A stretch of 64,000 bases of DNA from Erwinia mallotivora (GCF_000590885.1 NZ_JFHN01000034.1:1-64000), one strand, 5' to 3'. Shown: positions 34,744-44,679, counted from the first letter of the stretch. The notes: generated by a model from the letters alone, not told the origin. Numbers and translations are program-made.

Positions 34744-34930
34744 TGGCCTGCCTCCTCTGTTTGCGCAGGGGAGGTGCCATTCGTTCTCAAGCCGCTCTTT
34801 TAGCGGTTCTTCGATCCTCCTCGCATCTTTGCAGTGAAATCCGTTGTTTCAGCCATTTTCCCGTTTTTACCTGATTCTCGCGGCAGTAATCTGTTTCGTC
34901 ATAACAGTCGGCCATTTTCAGGAAAACAGA

Positions 34931-36106
34931 ATGAACAGTGATCACGATTTCTCCTCTCAGGCGAGGATCTCGTTGCTTTTCAATGCCAACAAGGCTTATG
35001 ACCGGCAAATTATTGCGGGGATAGGGGAGTTTTATCATGCGTCCCAGTGTGACTGGGATATCTATGTTGAGGAGGATTTCAGCGTTCACCCTTTTCACCA
35101 CAGCATTCTCAAAAGCAACGGTATCATTGCGGATTTTGACGACCTGTCTCTTGCCCGCCAGCTGAGTCAGATCGCCGTGCCGGTCGTGGGGGTGGGTGGT
35201 TCGTATCACAATCCGCAGGATTATCCGCCGGTGCACTATGTGGCAACCGATAATGACGCGCTGGTGGCGGCAGCCTTGACGCATCTGACGGAAAAAGGCA
35301 TTGAGCGATTTGCTTTTTATGGTTTGCCCGCGGTGGCGGGCAAGCGCTGGGCGCAGGAGCGGGCCGCAGCCTTTACGCGGCAGACTCAGGCGCTCGCCTC
35401 TCCCGGGGTGATTTTTGAAGGGATGATCACCGACGGAGATACCTGGGGATCTGCCCGACAGCGGTTAGCGGAATTGCTCACAGGTTTACCTGAGCACACC
35501 GGCATTATTGCGGTCACGGATGCCCGCGCCCGGCATGTGTTGCAGACCTGTGAATACTGTGGCATCGCCGTGCCGGAACGCCTCTGTGTTATCGGCATTG
35601 ATAATGAAGAGCTGACCGGCCATCTGTCACGGATTTCGCTTTCATCGGTGGTGCAGGGAACGCGCAGAATGGGTTTTGAGGCGGCAAAATTACTGAATGA
35701 CCTGCTGTCAGCACGTCCTGTCCCCTGTGGTCAGGTAGTGGTGAAACCGGAAGGCGTGATTAGCCGGCAGTCCACTGACTACCGCCCCCTGGCGGATGCG
35801 ATGGTGGTCAGAGCAATGGGATATATTCGAAAGAATGCCTGTCGGGGGATTTCGGTTGGGCACGTGCTGGCAAAGCTGGGTACTTCACGCTCAAATCTCG
35901 ACAAAAAATTTATCGCTGAAATGGGTCGCACGGTGCATAAGGTTATTCAGGATGAAAAATTGTCCAGAGCGAAAGAGTTGCTGGAAACCACCAGTCTGCC
36001 GGTGGTGGAAATCAGCAGGCTGTGTGGTTACAACACGCCACAATATTTTTGCGCCATCTTTCAGCAGGCACTGGCGGTGACACCGGTGAAATATCGCACA
36101 CGCTGA
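34931..36106 (+). CDS. xylR: Xylose operon activator
   Basis: 391 residues. A periplasmic-binding-protein-like domain (RISLLFNANKAYDRQI, PVVGVGGSYHNPQDYPPVHY, IIAVTDARARHVLQTCEY) senses xylose, followed by an AraC-type double helix-turn-helix (about 290-388, with LCGYNTPQYFCAIFQQ). It activates xylA and transport genes. The start at 34931 fits E. coli XylR; the reading from 34844 adds an unrelated hydrophobic tail. In E. coli xylFGH lies between xylA and xylR; here it is absent. Confidence 0.95.
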   Translation: MNSDHDFSSQARISLLFNANKAYDRQIIAGIGEFYHASQCDWDIYVEEDFSVHPFHHSILKSNGIIADFDDLSLARQLSQIAVPVVGVGGSYHNPQDYPPVHYVATDNDALVAAALTHLTEKGIERFAFYGLPAVAGKRWAQERAAAFTRQTQALASPGVIFEGMITDGDTWGSARQRLAELLTGLPEHTGIIAVTDARARHVLQTCEYCGIAVPERLCVIGIDNEELTGHLSRISLSSVVQGTRRMGFEAAKLLNDLLSARPVPCGQVVVKPEGVISRQSTDYRPLADAMVVRAMGYIRKNACRGISVGHVLAKLGTSRSNLDKKFIAEMGRTVHKVIQDEKLSRAKELLETTSLPVVEISRLCGYNTPQYFCAIFQQALAVTPVKYRTR

Positions 36107-36206
36107 CGGGGATTACGCCTGTTCAAATGACTTGCTATGTTTTGGCGGATCGCGCGCATCAGCTGTTCCTGGCTGCTGCGGGGAGTCCCTCTCTCAGACT
36201 CTGCAT

Positions 36207-36596
36207 TCACCCCGCCACAATCTCTATCAGATTGCCATCCGGATCGTTAATTACCGCTTCATAGTAGCCATCGCCGGTCCATCTGGGTTTCCCGGCCAGT
36301 ATTCCCTGCCGATTTGCCTGCTCTGCTAACGCGTTGACGTTGTCTTCGCTGCCAACGGCGAGCGCAATATGGACCCAACCGCTACGATTATTTTCCTCGT
36401 CACTCTGCACCAGACCGGGTTTGGTCATCAGCTCGATGGTCGCTCCCTGTTCAAGGGTGATGAAATAAGATTCAAAGCCAGGATTGTTGCTACTGACATA
36501 TTTCTCGCCGCAACTGGCGGAAAAAAAAGTGGTCCAGAAGCGGACCTGACGTTCCATATTTGACGTCCATAGCGCAACATGCGTGATATGCATCAT
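36207..36596 (-). CDS. VOC (glyoxalase/dioxygenase fold) protein
   Basis: 129 residues with two beta-alpha-beta-beta-beta units. MMHITHVALWTSNMERQVRFW starts the fold (His metal ligand), GWVHIALAV opens the second half, and NDPDGNLIEIVAG carries the C-terminal Glu. A metal-dependent lyase or isomerase, or a binding protein. It overlaps the MFS gene upstream by ATGA, so the two are one operon, perhaps detoxification plus efflux. Confidence 0.85.
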   Translation of the reverse strand: MMHITHVALWTSNMERQVRFWTTFFSASCGEKYVSSNNPGFESYFITLEQGATIELMTKPGLVQSDEENNRSGWVHIALAVGSEDNVNALAEQANRQGILAGKPRWTGDGYYEAVINDPDGNLIEIVAG

Positions 36597-37729
36597 TGCT
36601 CCTCACGGGCATTAATCAGGTTTCTGATACCGAATGCCAGGCAGGCAGCGAGCACCACCAGCCCGGTGACAAAGATAAAGCCGTGGGCGATGGAGCTGTG
36701 ATGGGCGATATAGCCAATCACCGCCGGACCGGCTAACACGCCGATATACCCCAGCGTGGTTACGGCAGGGACGGCAACCATCTGCGGCATACTTTTCTGT
36801 TTACCAATCTGCGAGAACATCACCGGCACAACGTTAGCGCATCCGGCTCCGGTTAACAGATAGCCCGCCAGTACCATCCAGAGGCGATCGCCATTGATTA
36901 CCAACAAAAATCCGGCAATGGCCGTCGCGCTTCCTGCCATCACCACCTTCAGAGCGCCATATCTGGCAATAATCCTGTCTCCGCTCAGTCTTCCGGCGGT
37001 CATTGCGGTGGCAAAGGCGGCAAAACCCAGTCCACCCAGCGTGTCAGGGACGTTGCGACTCTCCACCAGATACAATGCACTCCAGTCAAGCACCGTGCCT
37101 TCTGCCATAAAAAAAATAAAACAGATCATGCCCAGAACCAGAACGGTGCCTTTCGGGATAGCAAATGCGGGGCCTTCTGATGGATTAGCGTAGGGCAGCA
37201 GGCCTTTGTAACTGAGTATCAGCAGAATGATGACCATGCAGGCAATCACCAGCGTGGCGTTAGCAACATTCAGTCCCAGTGCCATTAAGCCCGTCATCGC
37301 GCCAGCACCCGCAATCCCCCCGACGCTGAACATGCCATGAAAGCCAGACATCACTGGTTTTGTAGCTAATTTTTCCACCAGGATGGCCTGCACATTCATT
37401 GCACAGTCGGTGATGCCAACACCCACCCCGAAGACCAGCAGACTGAGCGCCAGCAGCAGCGGGCTGCTGACGACAGCCAGTAGAGGAAGGGAGACGATAA
37501 TAATGACGGCGGCGACAGCGATCACTTTTCTGCAACCAAATCGTGTGGTCAGGGTGCCGGTCAGGGGCATGGCGATGATAGCGCCACCCCCAAGGCAAAG
37601 TAGCAGGCTACCCAGCAGGGCCTCATTAACGCCGGTATTCATTTTGGCAAAGGGAACGATCACCGCCCATGCCGCCGTCACGATACCCGCAATAAAAAAG
37701 ACAATTCGTGTTGATAATCTTTCATTCAT
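36593..37729 (-). CDS. MFS transporter (YbjJ-like)
   Basis: 378 residues, twelve predicted helices, with MFS loop motif TTRFGCRK after helix 2 and GFHGMFSVGG in helix 5, typical of the YbjJ/FucP-like branch. An inner-membrane permease of unknown substrate. Its stop overlaps the VOC start. The leader 37730-38039 holds no gene. Confidence 0.82.
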   Translation of the reverse strand: MNERLSTRIVFFIAGIVTAAWAVIVPFAKMNTGVNEALLGSLLLCLGGGAIIAMPLTGTLTTRFGCRKVIAVAAVIIIVSLPLLAVVSSPLLLALSLLVFGVGVGITDCAMNVQAILVEKLATKPVMSGFHGMFSVGGIAGAGAMTGLMALGLNVANATLVIACMVIILLILSYKGLLPYANPSEGPAFAIPKGTVLVLGMICFIFFMAEGTVLDWSALYLVESRNVPDTLGGLGFAAFATAMTAGRLSGDRIIARYGALKVVMAGSATAIAGFLLVINGDRLWMVLAGYLLTGAGCANVVPVMFSQIGKQKSMPQMVAVPAVTTLGYIGVLAGPAVIGYIAHHSSIAHGFIFVTGLVVLAACLAFGIRNLINAREEQ

Positions 37730-38039
37730 TTTAATACCCGAAAAAAGTGAAACCCATGCGTTAACAAAGCGAAACAGATGCAGGAATGATGATTGATTAT
37801 GGCTTTTCTTGCAACATTAATGTCTTATTCAGATTTATTGTGCTCGATTATGCTCGTTTAACGTTCGGAATCTGGCATAACTGAACATCAGCGCTCGAAA
37901 GAGCAATGATAATGAGGCTCAGAACGAAACCTGAGTAGCCCTGACCTCAATATCGCAGTAATTGATATACGCTGATTGATGAACACCACAGGGCTGCCAG
38001 CGGCGGCGTTGATCTTATAACCTGAAGGAGGCAGACAAG

Positions 38040-38444
38040 ATGATCAGTCATCTCGACCATCTGGTTTTAACCACTCATGACGTTGACACGTGCGTCGATT
38101 TTTACACCCGAATACTGGGATTTCAGCTGGAAACTTTTCATCAGGGCAGACTGGCGCTGAAATTTGGCGAACAGAAAATCAACATCCACGAACAGGGAAA
38201 AGAAATTGAACCAAAGGCACATCTGCCGGTGCCTGGTTCGCTGGATCTCTGCTTTATCACCACTGAAGCCATTGAGGAAGTGAAAGCAAAATTTGAAGCT
38301 CAGAGGGTGACAATACTGGAAAGGCCGGTAACAAGAACCGGCGCGAGAGGCAGCATTATCTCGCTTTATATTCGCGATCCCGACCTGAATCTGATTGAGA
38401 TTGCCAGTTACCCGCCCACGCAGACGGAAGAACAGCCCGTGTGA
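38040..38444 (+). CDS. VOC family protein (glyoxalase-like)
   Basis: 134 residues. ISHLDHLVLTTHDVDTCVDFYTRILGF (metal His, first unit), KINIHEQG, and SLYIRDPDLNLIEIASY (metal Glu). Strong GGAGG before the ATG. A metal-binding small enzyme of unknown substrate; not closely similar to the VOC gene at 36207. Single-gene unit, followed by an inverted repeat. Confidence 0.86.
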   Translation: MISHLDHLVLTTHDVDTCVDFYTRILGFQLETFHQGRLALKFGEQKINIHEQGKEIEPKAHLPVPGSLDLCFITTEAIEEVKAKFEAQRVTILERPVTRTGARGSIISLYIRDPDLNLIEIASYPPTQTEEQPV

Positions 38445-38449
38445 CGTGC

Positions 38450-38482
38450 CGCTGAATCAGCACTTTTACAGCGGATTCAGCG
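38450..38482. terminator. Inverted repeat after the VOC gene
   Basis: CGCTGAATC / GATTCAGCG, a perfect 9-bp stem with a 15-nt loop, directly after the stop. No T-run. The rest of 38483-38838 shows no supported gene. Confidence 0.5.
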
Positions 38483-38838
38483 CGATAAAAGTTGTCCGCA
38501 ACAGATGTCATTCGTTCAGCCATTTTCTGCTGACCAGAAAATGGCCATGACCGGGTGTTCTTACGTTCAGCGCTTTACTTCAGTTCATTTTCTTACATCG
38601 ACAGCAGACCATAAACAGACTGGACAGAGCAGAAGCCAGGGTAAAAATAGATTATTAACTCTGTACAACTATCTCCTGAGGACACTAATGGAAAATTCAG
38701 GCAGTGACATTTTTCTAAAACAAATGACCAGATAACAGATATTTCACGAAACAAAGAACTGACTTTTCTTGCTGTTTTCTGGAATTAAAGATCTGTTGCT
38801 TTTTTTGTTGAGATGTTAAATATAAGTATTGTTTTGGT

Positions 38839-38868
38839 TTGACATCGTCGTTTCAGGAAGCTGATAAT
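38839..38868 (+). promoter_or_regulatory. Strong sigma-70 promoter candidate of the second cluster
   Basis: TTGACA (38839-38844, perfect) and GATAAT (38863-38868, 5 of 6), 18 bp apart. Transcription would begin near 38875, giving a 5' leader of about 205 nt before the MFS gene. Confidence 0.65.
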
Positions 38869-38889
38869 AACAACGTAAAATACACTGAC

Positions 38890-38951
38890 AAAAACGCGTA
38901 ACTCTATTCTTTCGAAGAGTTAATTAACTTTTTTATGCGGGCGCGTTTTTT
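38890..38951 (+). terminator. Leader RNA structure resembling an attenuator
   Basis: AAAAACGCG (38890-38898) can pair with CGCGTTTTT (38942-38950), enclosing a smaller hairpin TAACTCT/AGAGTTA (38899-38905 with 38916-38922) that is itself followed by a T6 run. Both T-runs and both stems lie between the promoter and the first gene, so read-through control of the operon is possible. Confidence 0.45.
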
Positions 38952-39079
38952 ATTTCGGGATGGCATTTTTCCAGATAAATATAAATTACAATTAATAAGA
39001 AAATGAGTAAACGATATCAGGAGCTGTAATTACCCTGATACGTGTTGTCATGATTGTTAATTATAAGGGAATTGAGCAG

Positions 39080-40285
39080 ATGTCGGTTAGTGCGCTAAGA
39101 AAAACAGGGAAAAGATTTATCCTGTTTGATAATTTTATTATTGTTTTTGGTTTCTATATCGTCTTTCCTATGATATCGCTCCATTTTATAAATAATCTCC
39201 ACTGGAGCGGGTGGGTGGTCGGTCTGGCTTTGGGCGTCAGACAACTCCTGCAACAAAGTTTGTGCATACTTGGCGGCGGTATGGCCGACAGGTTTGGTGC
39301 CAAACCAATGATTGTTGCCGGGATGCTGATGCGAACAATCAGTTTTGCAATAATGGCATATGCCAGTAATCCACTCATCCTTATCCTGGCCTGTTTCTTT
39401 TCAGCTGTTGGGGGAGCGCTATTTGATCCTCCACGCACTGCGGTTATTATTAAAATTACCCGGCCCCATGAAAGAGGGCGATTTTTTTCAATACTGATGA
39501 TTCAGGACAGCGTTGGAACCGTGCTGGGTGTATTAGTTGGCAGTTGGCTGGTTAATTATGATTTCAGCTCACTGTGCTGGGCTGCAAGCGCCTTATTTTT
39601 TCTGGCTGCCGTTTCAAACTATTATATTTTACCCGACTTCAGGACTTCCACGGTCGGTAACAGCGTTACACAGGGAATATCAGTCGTCTTACGAGACAGA
39701 AAGTTTGTTATATGGGTGATCACCCTGGCCGGATATTATGTCCTCAGCGTACAGGTGCTTATGATGTTGCCTGTAGTATTGTACGATATTGCCAAAAGTA
39801 CTCACCTGGTAACAGGAATGTACGCCATTGAAAGTATTCTGTCGGTCACGGTACTTTATCCTGTAGTGGTATGGAGTGAAAAAAGATTCAGTCTGCCAGC
39901 CAGAATCATCTTTGGTCTTATAATGATGATTGCAGGGCTGACATTCATCGGATTCATTCAGCGTACAGAAATATTATTAATGAGCATTACCCTGTTTTAC
40001 ATGGGGTCAATTATTGTCGAACCCGCACGTGAAACGCTCAATGCCCTGCTGGCTAACCATAATGCTCGTAGTAGCTATCTTGGATTCAGCCAGCTGGGAC
40101 TCGCCTTCGGCGGACTTATCGGTTACTGCGGCGGTGGGAGTTTATACGATTTAGGCAAGCAGATGGGGGCGACTGAACTGCCGTGGCTACTGCTTGGCGC
40201 AATTGGGGTGGTGACTACTGCAAGCCTGTATTTTCAGTTTTTTAATCAGGGAAATATAAAAGTTAAAGCAGAAACGAACAATTAA
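39080..40285 (+). CDS. MFS exporter of the second biosynthetic cluster
   Basis: 401 residues, twelve helices, DHA1-type drug:proton antiporter pattern with GGGMADRFGAKP after helix 2 and PRTAVIIKITRPHERGRFFS between helices 4 and 5 (MdtH/YceL-like branch). Probably exports the cluster product and gives tolerance. AGGGA precedes the ATG at 39080; the ATG at 39050 has no ribosome site. First gene after the promoter and leader. Confidence 0.82.
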   Translation: MSVSALRKTGKRFILFDNFIIVFGFYIVFPMISLHFINNLHWSGWVVGLALGVRQLLQQSLCILGGGMADRFGAKPMIVAGMLMRTISFAIMAYASNPLILILACFFSAVGGALFDPPRTAVIIKITRPHERGRFFSILMIQDSVGTVLGVLVGSWLVNYDFSSLCWAASALFFLAAVSNYYILPDFRTSTVGNSVTQGISVVLRDRKFVIWVITLAGYYVLSVQVLMMLPVVLYDIAKSTHLVTGMYAIESILSVTVLYPVVVWSEKRFSLPARIIFGLIMMIAGLTFIGFIQRTEILLMSITLFYMGSIIVEPARETLNALLANHNARSSYLGFSQLGLAFGGLIGYCGGGSLYDLGKQMGATELPWLLLGAIGVVTTASLYFQFFNQGNIKVKAETNN

Positions 40286-40302
40286 ATAATCGAGAAAAAA
40301 TC

Positions 40303-41061
40303 ATGAATTTAAAAAATAAGGTAGCTATTGTTACAGGGGGTAGTCATGGCATTGGTGAAGCTATTGTCAAAAGATTTTCTTCTGCTGGCGCAAATGTTCT
40401 GTTTACTTATAAGAACTCAAAAGAAAAAGCAGAAGAGATAATCGCAGGTTCATTACAGGAACATGGAAAAATAGTTGCTATGCAATGTGACATGTCTGAT
40501 GTCTCATGCTGCAATGATATTATTGAAAGATGTGTTGATGAGTTTGGTAATACAGATATCCTGGTTAATAATGTTGGAATCCTGACCAGAGATTCTTTTA
40601 TGACAATAAATGAGGATGACTATGACAGGGTTCTTAATACTACCCTGAAGGTCCCTTTCTTTTTAACACAATCAGTAGCGCGCAGAATGATAACCGAAGA
40701 GACCAGAGGAAGTATAATTAACATCTCTTCGCTGAGTGCCCGGATTTGCCGAAGTCGGGTTGCGCATTATCAGATAGCCAAAGCAGGAATGGAAAATCTT
40801 ACCAAAAGCGCTGCGTTTGAACTGGCTGAATATGGCATCAGGGTTAATGGTATTTGCCCGGGTTTAACCGCAACCAATGCTAATCGCGAACAGTGGGAGA
40901 GCCAACCGGAATTATGGAAAAACAGGGCTGAAAATATCCCATTGGGCAGAACGGGTATAGCTCAGGATCATGCTGGTGCAGCACTGTTTTTAGCATCAGA
41001 TGAGGCTGCATGGGTTACCGGCACCACGATAACGATTGATGGTGGGATGGCACTTTATTAA
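40303..41061 (+). CDS. Short-chain dehydrogenase/reductase
   Basis: 252 residues, classical SDR. Cofactor loop VTGGSHGIGEA (11-20), NNVG motif, catalytic Ser in NISSLSA and Tyr/Lys in HYQIAKAG, C-terminal TITIDGG. FabG-like, NAD(P)H-dependent reduction of a beta-keto group, free or carrier-bound. 17 bp after the MFS gene. Confidence 0.9.
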   Translation: MNLKNKVAIVTGGSHGIGEAIVKRFSSAGANVLFTYKNSKEKAEEIIAGSLQEHGKIVAMQCDMSDVSCCNDIIERCVDEFGNTDILVNNVGILTRDSFMTINEDDYDRVLNTTLKVPFFLTQSVARRMITEETRGSIINISSLSARICRSRVAHYQIAKAGMENLTKSAAFELAEYGIRVNGICPGLTATNANREQWESQPELWKNRAENIPLGRTGIAQDHAGAALFLASDEAAWVTGTTITIDGGMALY

Positions 41062-41156
41062 CGCAATCAGGATAGTGCTGGTGAGCAGCCGATAAAAGAA
41101 ATAATTCACTGTCTTATTTTTCCTGAATAAAAAGTTTAATTTAAAGGAGAGCATCT

Positions 41157-41987
41157 GTGGCGCAAATTAGCTGGTTGTGCGGGCCTGCAACAAAAGAAAA
41201 TCTCAACAGTAAAGCGCAGGAATTTGGCGCGGATATGACTATTATGGATCTTGAAGATGGTCTGGCGCGCACTCATAAGCATGATGGAAGATTACGTGTA
41301 TTAGAAGAATTAAAAAAAGGCAGGATGGCTAATACAGCGGTACGAATAAATAATTTATCTGATGAGCAGGGTTTGCTGGATTTGCACTTTTTTTCTTATC
41401 ACAAAGTTGCGCCTGATTACATCATTATTCCAAAGTTCTGCCAGTTGCGTGATTGTGAAATCGTGAAGGAAATTTTATCTCCTTTTCAGGCAAACCTGAA
41501 AATAATTCCGGTTATTGAATCAATAAAGGGATTCAGATTTTTACGTAACGCAACCAGTATGCCAGATTATATTTCATCATTTCATTTTGGTTCTGCTGAT
41601 TTTTCTGTTGACATGGGATTCGATCCCAAAAAAAATAAATTATCAAAATACAAAGAAGAGTTGAGCTTTCTGTGTCACGAACTGAATATACCCGTTATTG
41701 ATTCGCCTTATTTCAATATCAACGATCTGACGGGATTAAGAGATGACTGCTTCGTTGCCCGCGAACTCGGTTTTTATGGGAAAATTGCTATTCATCCACA
41801 ACAAATTGATGTGATTAATAGCCTGTTCAAAAATACAAAAGAAGATGTCAGGCTGGCACACGAAGTCATTGAACGTCATGGTGATAAAAATATTGTCAAA
41901 CATAATGGTGAAATGACAGGCCCCCCATTTATCAAGTTTGCACAGAAAGTTATCGACTCAGAATCTGACAAAGGTTATATAAAATGA
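41157..41987 (+). CDS. CitE/HpcH-type aldolase-lyase
   Basis: 276 residues. IMDLEDGLARTHK (metal Glu/Asp loop), TAVRINNLSD, IPVIESIKGF, FHFGSADFSVDMGF and GKIAIHPQQIDVIN are the successive barrel motifs of the citrate-lyase-beta/malyl-CoA-lyase family, which cleaves or forms C-C bonds between an acyl thioester and glyoxylate or pyruvate. AAGGAGA precedes the GTG start. Its stop overlaps the MaoC gene, so the pair likely does aldol addition followed by dehydration. Confidence 0.85.
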   Translation: MAQISWLCGPATKENLNSKAQEFGADMTIMDLEDGLARTHKHDGRLRVLEELKKGRMANTAVRINNLSDEQGLLDLHFFSYHKVAPDYIIIPKFCQLRDCEIVKEILSPFQANLKIIPVIESIKGFRFLRNATSMPDYISSFHFGSADFSVDMGFDPKKNKLSKYKEELSFLCHELNIPVIDSPYFNINDLTGLRDDCFVARELGFYGKIAIHPQQIDVINSLFKNTKEDVRLAHEVIERHGDKNIVKHNGEMTGPPFIKFAQKVIDSESDKGYIK

Positions 41988-42496
41988 ATAAAGATAAAGT
42001 CCTGTCGCGTTTAATTTATAAAGGCAATAACCGTTACGAAGAAAGTCATGGTTTATGGTATGAGGATTTTATACCAGGCGAAATTTATATGCATAAACCA
42101 GGAAGAACAGTGACGGAGGCCGATAATATCTGGCAGTCATTGATCAATCTTAATAACCATCCCTTACATATCGACAATGAATACGCCAAAGACACCGAAT
42201 TTGGCAAGCCGTTGGTATCAAGTCTGGTGACCTTTGGCATCGTCGGGGGGCTGAGTCTGGCCGGTACAAGTGCCAGAGGCATTGCCAATCTTGGCTGGGA
42301 TAAAGTGAGGTTCGTTCATCCTGTTTATGTTGGCGACACCCTTTACGCAGAAACTGAAGTTATTTCCCGGCGTGAATCAGCTTCACGTCCTGGTCAGGGA
42401 ATCGTGACGGTTGAGACGCGTGGTTTAGTCAATAAAGATACCGTTTTTATGACGGCGATTCGTAGCTTCCTGATACCAATGCAAAACGCAAAATGA
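41984..42496 (+). CDS. MaoC-like hydratase/dehydratase
   Basis: 170 residues, hot-dog fold. GRTVTEADNIWQSLINLNNHPLHID holds the Asp/His hydratase pair and FGKPLVSSLVTFGIV the following helix; the shape is closest to mesaconyl-CoA hydratase. With the CitE-like enzyme it mirrors the malyl/mesaconyl logic of the ethylmalonyl-CoA pathway, here inside a biosynthetic cluster. Overlaps both neighbours by 4 bp. Confidence 0.85.
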   Translation: MNKDKVLSRLIYKGNNRYEESHGLWYEDFIPGEIYMHKPGRTVTEADNIWQSLINLNNHPLHIDNEYAKDTEFGKPLVSSLVTFGIVGGLSLAGTSARGIANLGWDKVRFVHPVYVGDTLYAETEVISRRESASRPGQGIVTVETRGLVNKDTVFMTAIRSFLIPMQNAK

Positions 42497-43419
42497 ATAA
42501 TATTCCTTTTATCAGCGCTGACGAGATAAGAAAAAAACTGACAGTGTCTCGGGCAATTGCGGTCATGCAGCAGGCATTAGTTTCTCAGGTGCACAAGGAA
42601 AGTCATTGCCCTGTGCGAACACTTATCCGGCAAAATAATCCTCTGGCAGTTTTTGGCAGTATGCCCGGTTTGTTTACGGACAAAAAAATATTTGTGAACA
42701 AAATTGCCACTTTTGTCGAACACAATGACCCGACACAACCTTTAGTGAACTGCATTGTGGTGGTTTTTGATGCCGGAACAGGAAAACCTTTAGCACTGAT
42801 CGAGGGGGGTGAACTTACCCAGTTAAAATGTGCAGCCGTTGTGGGTGCGGTTACCGCACAATGTGCATCGCCAGCAGCCAGAAAACTTGCCCTTGCAGGT
42901 GCCGGCAACCTCGCAAGGCAACAACTTTTAGCGGTGTTGGCGGTTCGTGATATCAGGCAGGTTAATCTCTATAATCGCAGTGATAATCGGGTCCGGCAAC
43001 TTGCAGAATATATTTCCTGCGAGTGGCCAGAAATTGATGTTGTGATTTCAAAAAGCGCTGATGATGCGGTTAATGACGCAGATATTATCTGTAGCGCAAC
43101 AGGTTCTTTTACGCCGATATTCAGCACAAATAACATCAAAGAAAATGTTCATATGAACATTATGGGCGCGCATACACCGCTTGCCAGAGAAGTTCCACAA
43201 CAATGGCTTAAAGAAAGTTTTGTTGTTGTAGAAGATCGCGAGACAGCAATTAAAGAAGCCGGTTCGCTACATGAAAATGCCATTGATTTATTCGAATTAG
43301 CTAAAAAAGACCAAAGTTCATTAATGAACAGGAAAACGCTTTTTAGCTCTACCGGGCATATCATGATGGATATGATTCTGACAGGCGAAATATTATCTCA
43401 ATTTGGTATTGTGGAGTGA
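42493..43419 (+). CDS. Ornithine cyclodeaminase/mu-crystallin family protein
   Basis: 308 residues. FVNKIATF supplies the substrate-binding Lys, and the Rossmann domain has LALAGAGNLARQQLLAVLAV and ADIICSATGSFTPIF. The family includes ornithine cyclodeaminase, ketimine reductase and SbnB-type imino-acid dehydrogenases. Here it probably reduces an imine or forms a cyclic or N-substituted amino acid. Confidence 0.85.
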   Translation: MNNIPFISADEIRKKLTVSRAIAVMQQALVSQVHKESHCPVRTLIRQNNPLAVFGSMPGLFTDKKIFVNKIATFVEHNDPTQPLVNCIVVVFDAGTGKPLALIEGGELTQLKCAAVVGAVTAQCASPAARKLALAGAGNLARQQLLAVLAVRDIRQVNLYNRSDNRVRQLAEYISCEWPEIDVVISKSADDAVNDADIICSATGSFTPIFSTNNIKENVHMNIMGAHTPLAREVPQQWLKESFVVVEDRETAIKEAGSLHENAIDLFELAKKDQSSLMNRKTLFSSTGHIMMDMILTGEILSQFGIVE

Positions 43420-43425
43420 TTATTA

Positions 43426-44679
43426 ATGAATAAGCAGGCCCTGAATAAACTGGTGGATAATGCACGTAAAAACACTATTTTCTATCAGCAACTTTATAAA
43501 CATGCCCCTGCGGTGATCTTTGATCTTAAAGAGCTGCCAATTGCAACGCATGAAAAGATTATGTCTGTCGCTCATGATCCGCATCGTGTATCAGAGATAT
43601 TTAGCGTACACGATGCCTTTGGCATGTTCTCTTACTCCTCTTCAACCACCGGCAAGCCTAAGACTGCGCTGTTCGGCCGGGATGACTGGCGCAAAACCAA
43701 TGAAATTCTGGCAATGAAACATACCGCGAACCAGGTTATTTGTGCCGGTGACGTGGTTTGTAATCTTTCAGAGCCTGGCAGTGCCTCTTTTATGGCAGTA
43801 CACGATATTATTAATCTGAGTTCCGCTCCCTGCTCAGAAATTCCGCTGGGCTGTGACCACAGCTACGAGCGTATTGTCGAAGCCTGCCAGCAGTTTAAAG
43901 CAAATGTAATTTCAGGCATCAATTCCACAGCACTGGGTATTGCTTGCTATCTGTATAAAAACAATCAAACGATGCCACAAATCAGAAAAATTTGGGGTGG
44001 CGGTGAACTGCTTTATGGCGCACAGCAAGAGTTGTTAAAACGAAGCTTCCCGCAAGCAACCCTGATTCCTTTTATGTATGGTACGACGGAGGCGGGTGCC
44101 ATTGGCTTCAGTAAGCCGGGTTATCAGCAAAATGTTTACAACACTATTGATGAATCCGTGGTGATTGAAAACATTGATATTAAAACCGGAGAGGAAATTG
44201 TTGAATGTGGCGTGATGGGCGTTGCCGTTGTAACAAATAAATTGCGTACCTCAGCCCCGGCCATTCGTCTGGATACCGGCGATTTTATGCAGTGGATCGA
44301 TCCGCCGGGAACGCCAGTAAGGCTTTTCTCTATTCACGGTCGTCGCTATCCACGGCACTGGACTTTTAAAGATATCCGTTTTACCGAAACAGATGTCTCA
44401 GCATTGCTGAAAGAGTTTGAAAAAGAGCTGGAGATAACAAAGTTTCAAATCCAATTACACGCTGGCGAGATTAACTTAATTTTATCGCTGCTTGATGAAA
44501 GTCTGTCTGCTGAAGATATTAAAGACAGAGCCAGTCAGATCCTCAGAAACAGTGAAAATCCTGTTGCTCACTGTTTAACTGATAATAATTATTCACTGCA
44601 CAGGGTGGGTATTGATTACTTAATCAATTCAAGTAAGCGTAAATCAAAATTGATCGTTGAGGGTGAATTAGTATGTTGA
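43426..44679 (+). CDS. PaaK-like AMP-forming acyl ligase
   Basis: 417 residues. SYSSSTTGKPKTALFG is the ATP loop, FMYGTTEAGAIG the A5 motif and RLDTGDFMQWID the TGD motif. Similar to phenylacetate-CoA ligase rather than NRPS A domains. It activates an acid to the acyl-AMP or CoA thioester. Overlaps the next gene by 7 bp. Confidence 0.82.
   Translation: MNKQALNKLVDNARKNTIFYQQLYKHAPAVIFDLKELPIATHEKIMSVAHDPHRVSEIFSVHDAFGMFSYSSSTTGKPKTALFGRDDWRKTNEILAMKHTANQVICAGDVVCNLSEPGSASFMAVHDIINLSSAPCSEIPLGCDHSYERIVEACQQFKANVISGINSTALGIACYLYKNNQTMPQIRKIWGGGELLYGAQQELLKRSFPQATLIPFMYGTTEAGAIGFSKPGYQQNVYNTIDESVVIENIDIKTGEEIVECGVMGVAVVTNKLRTSAPAIRLDTGDFMQWIDPPGTPVRLFSIHGRRYPRHWTFKDIRFTETDVSALLKEFEKELEITKFQIQLHAGEINLILSLLDESLSAEDIKDRASQILRNSENPVAHCLTDNNYSLHRVGIDYLINSSKRKSKLIVEGELVC

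Noticed and set aside
38505..38735. 76-codon frame upstream of the second cluster
   Set aside because: No family features, no ribosome site, lies in the promoter-bearing gap.
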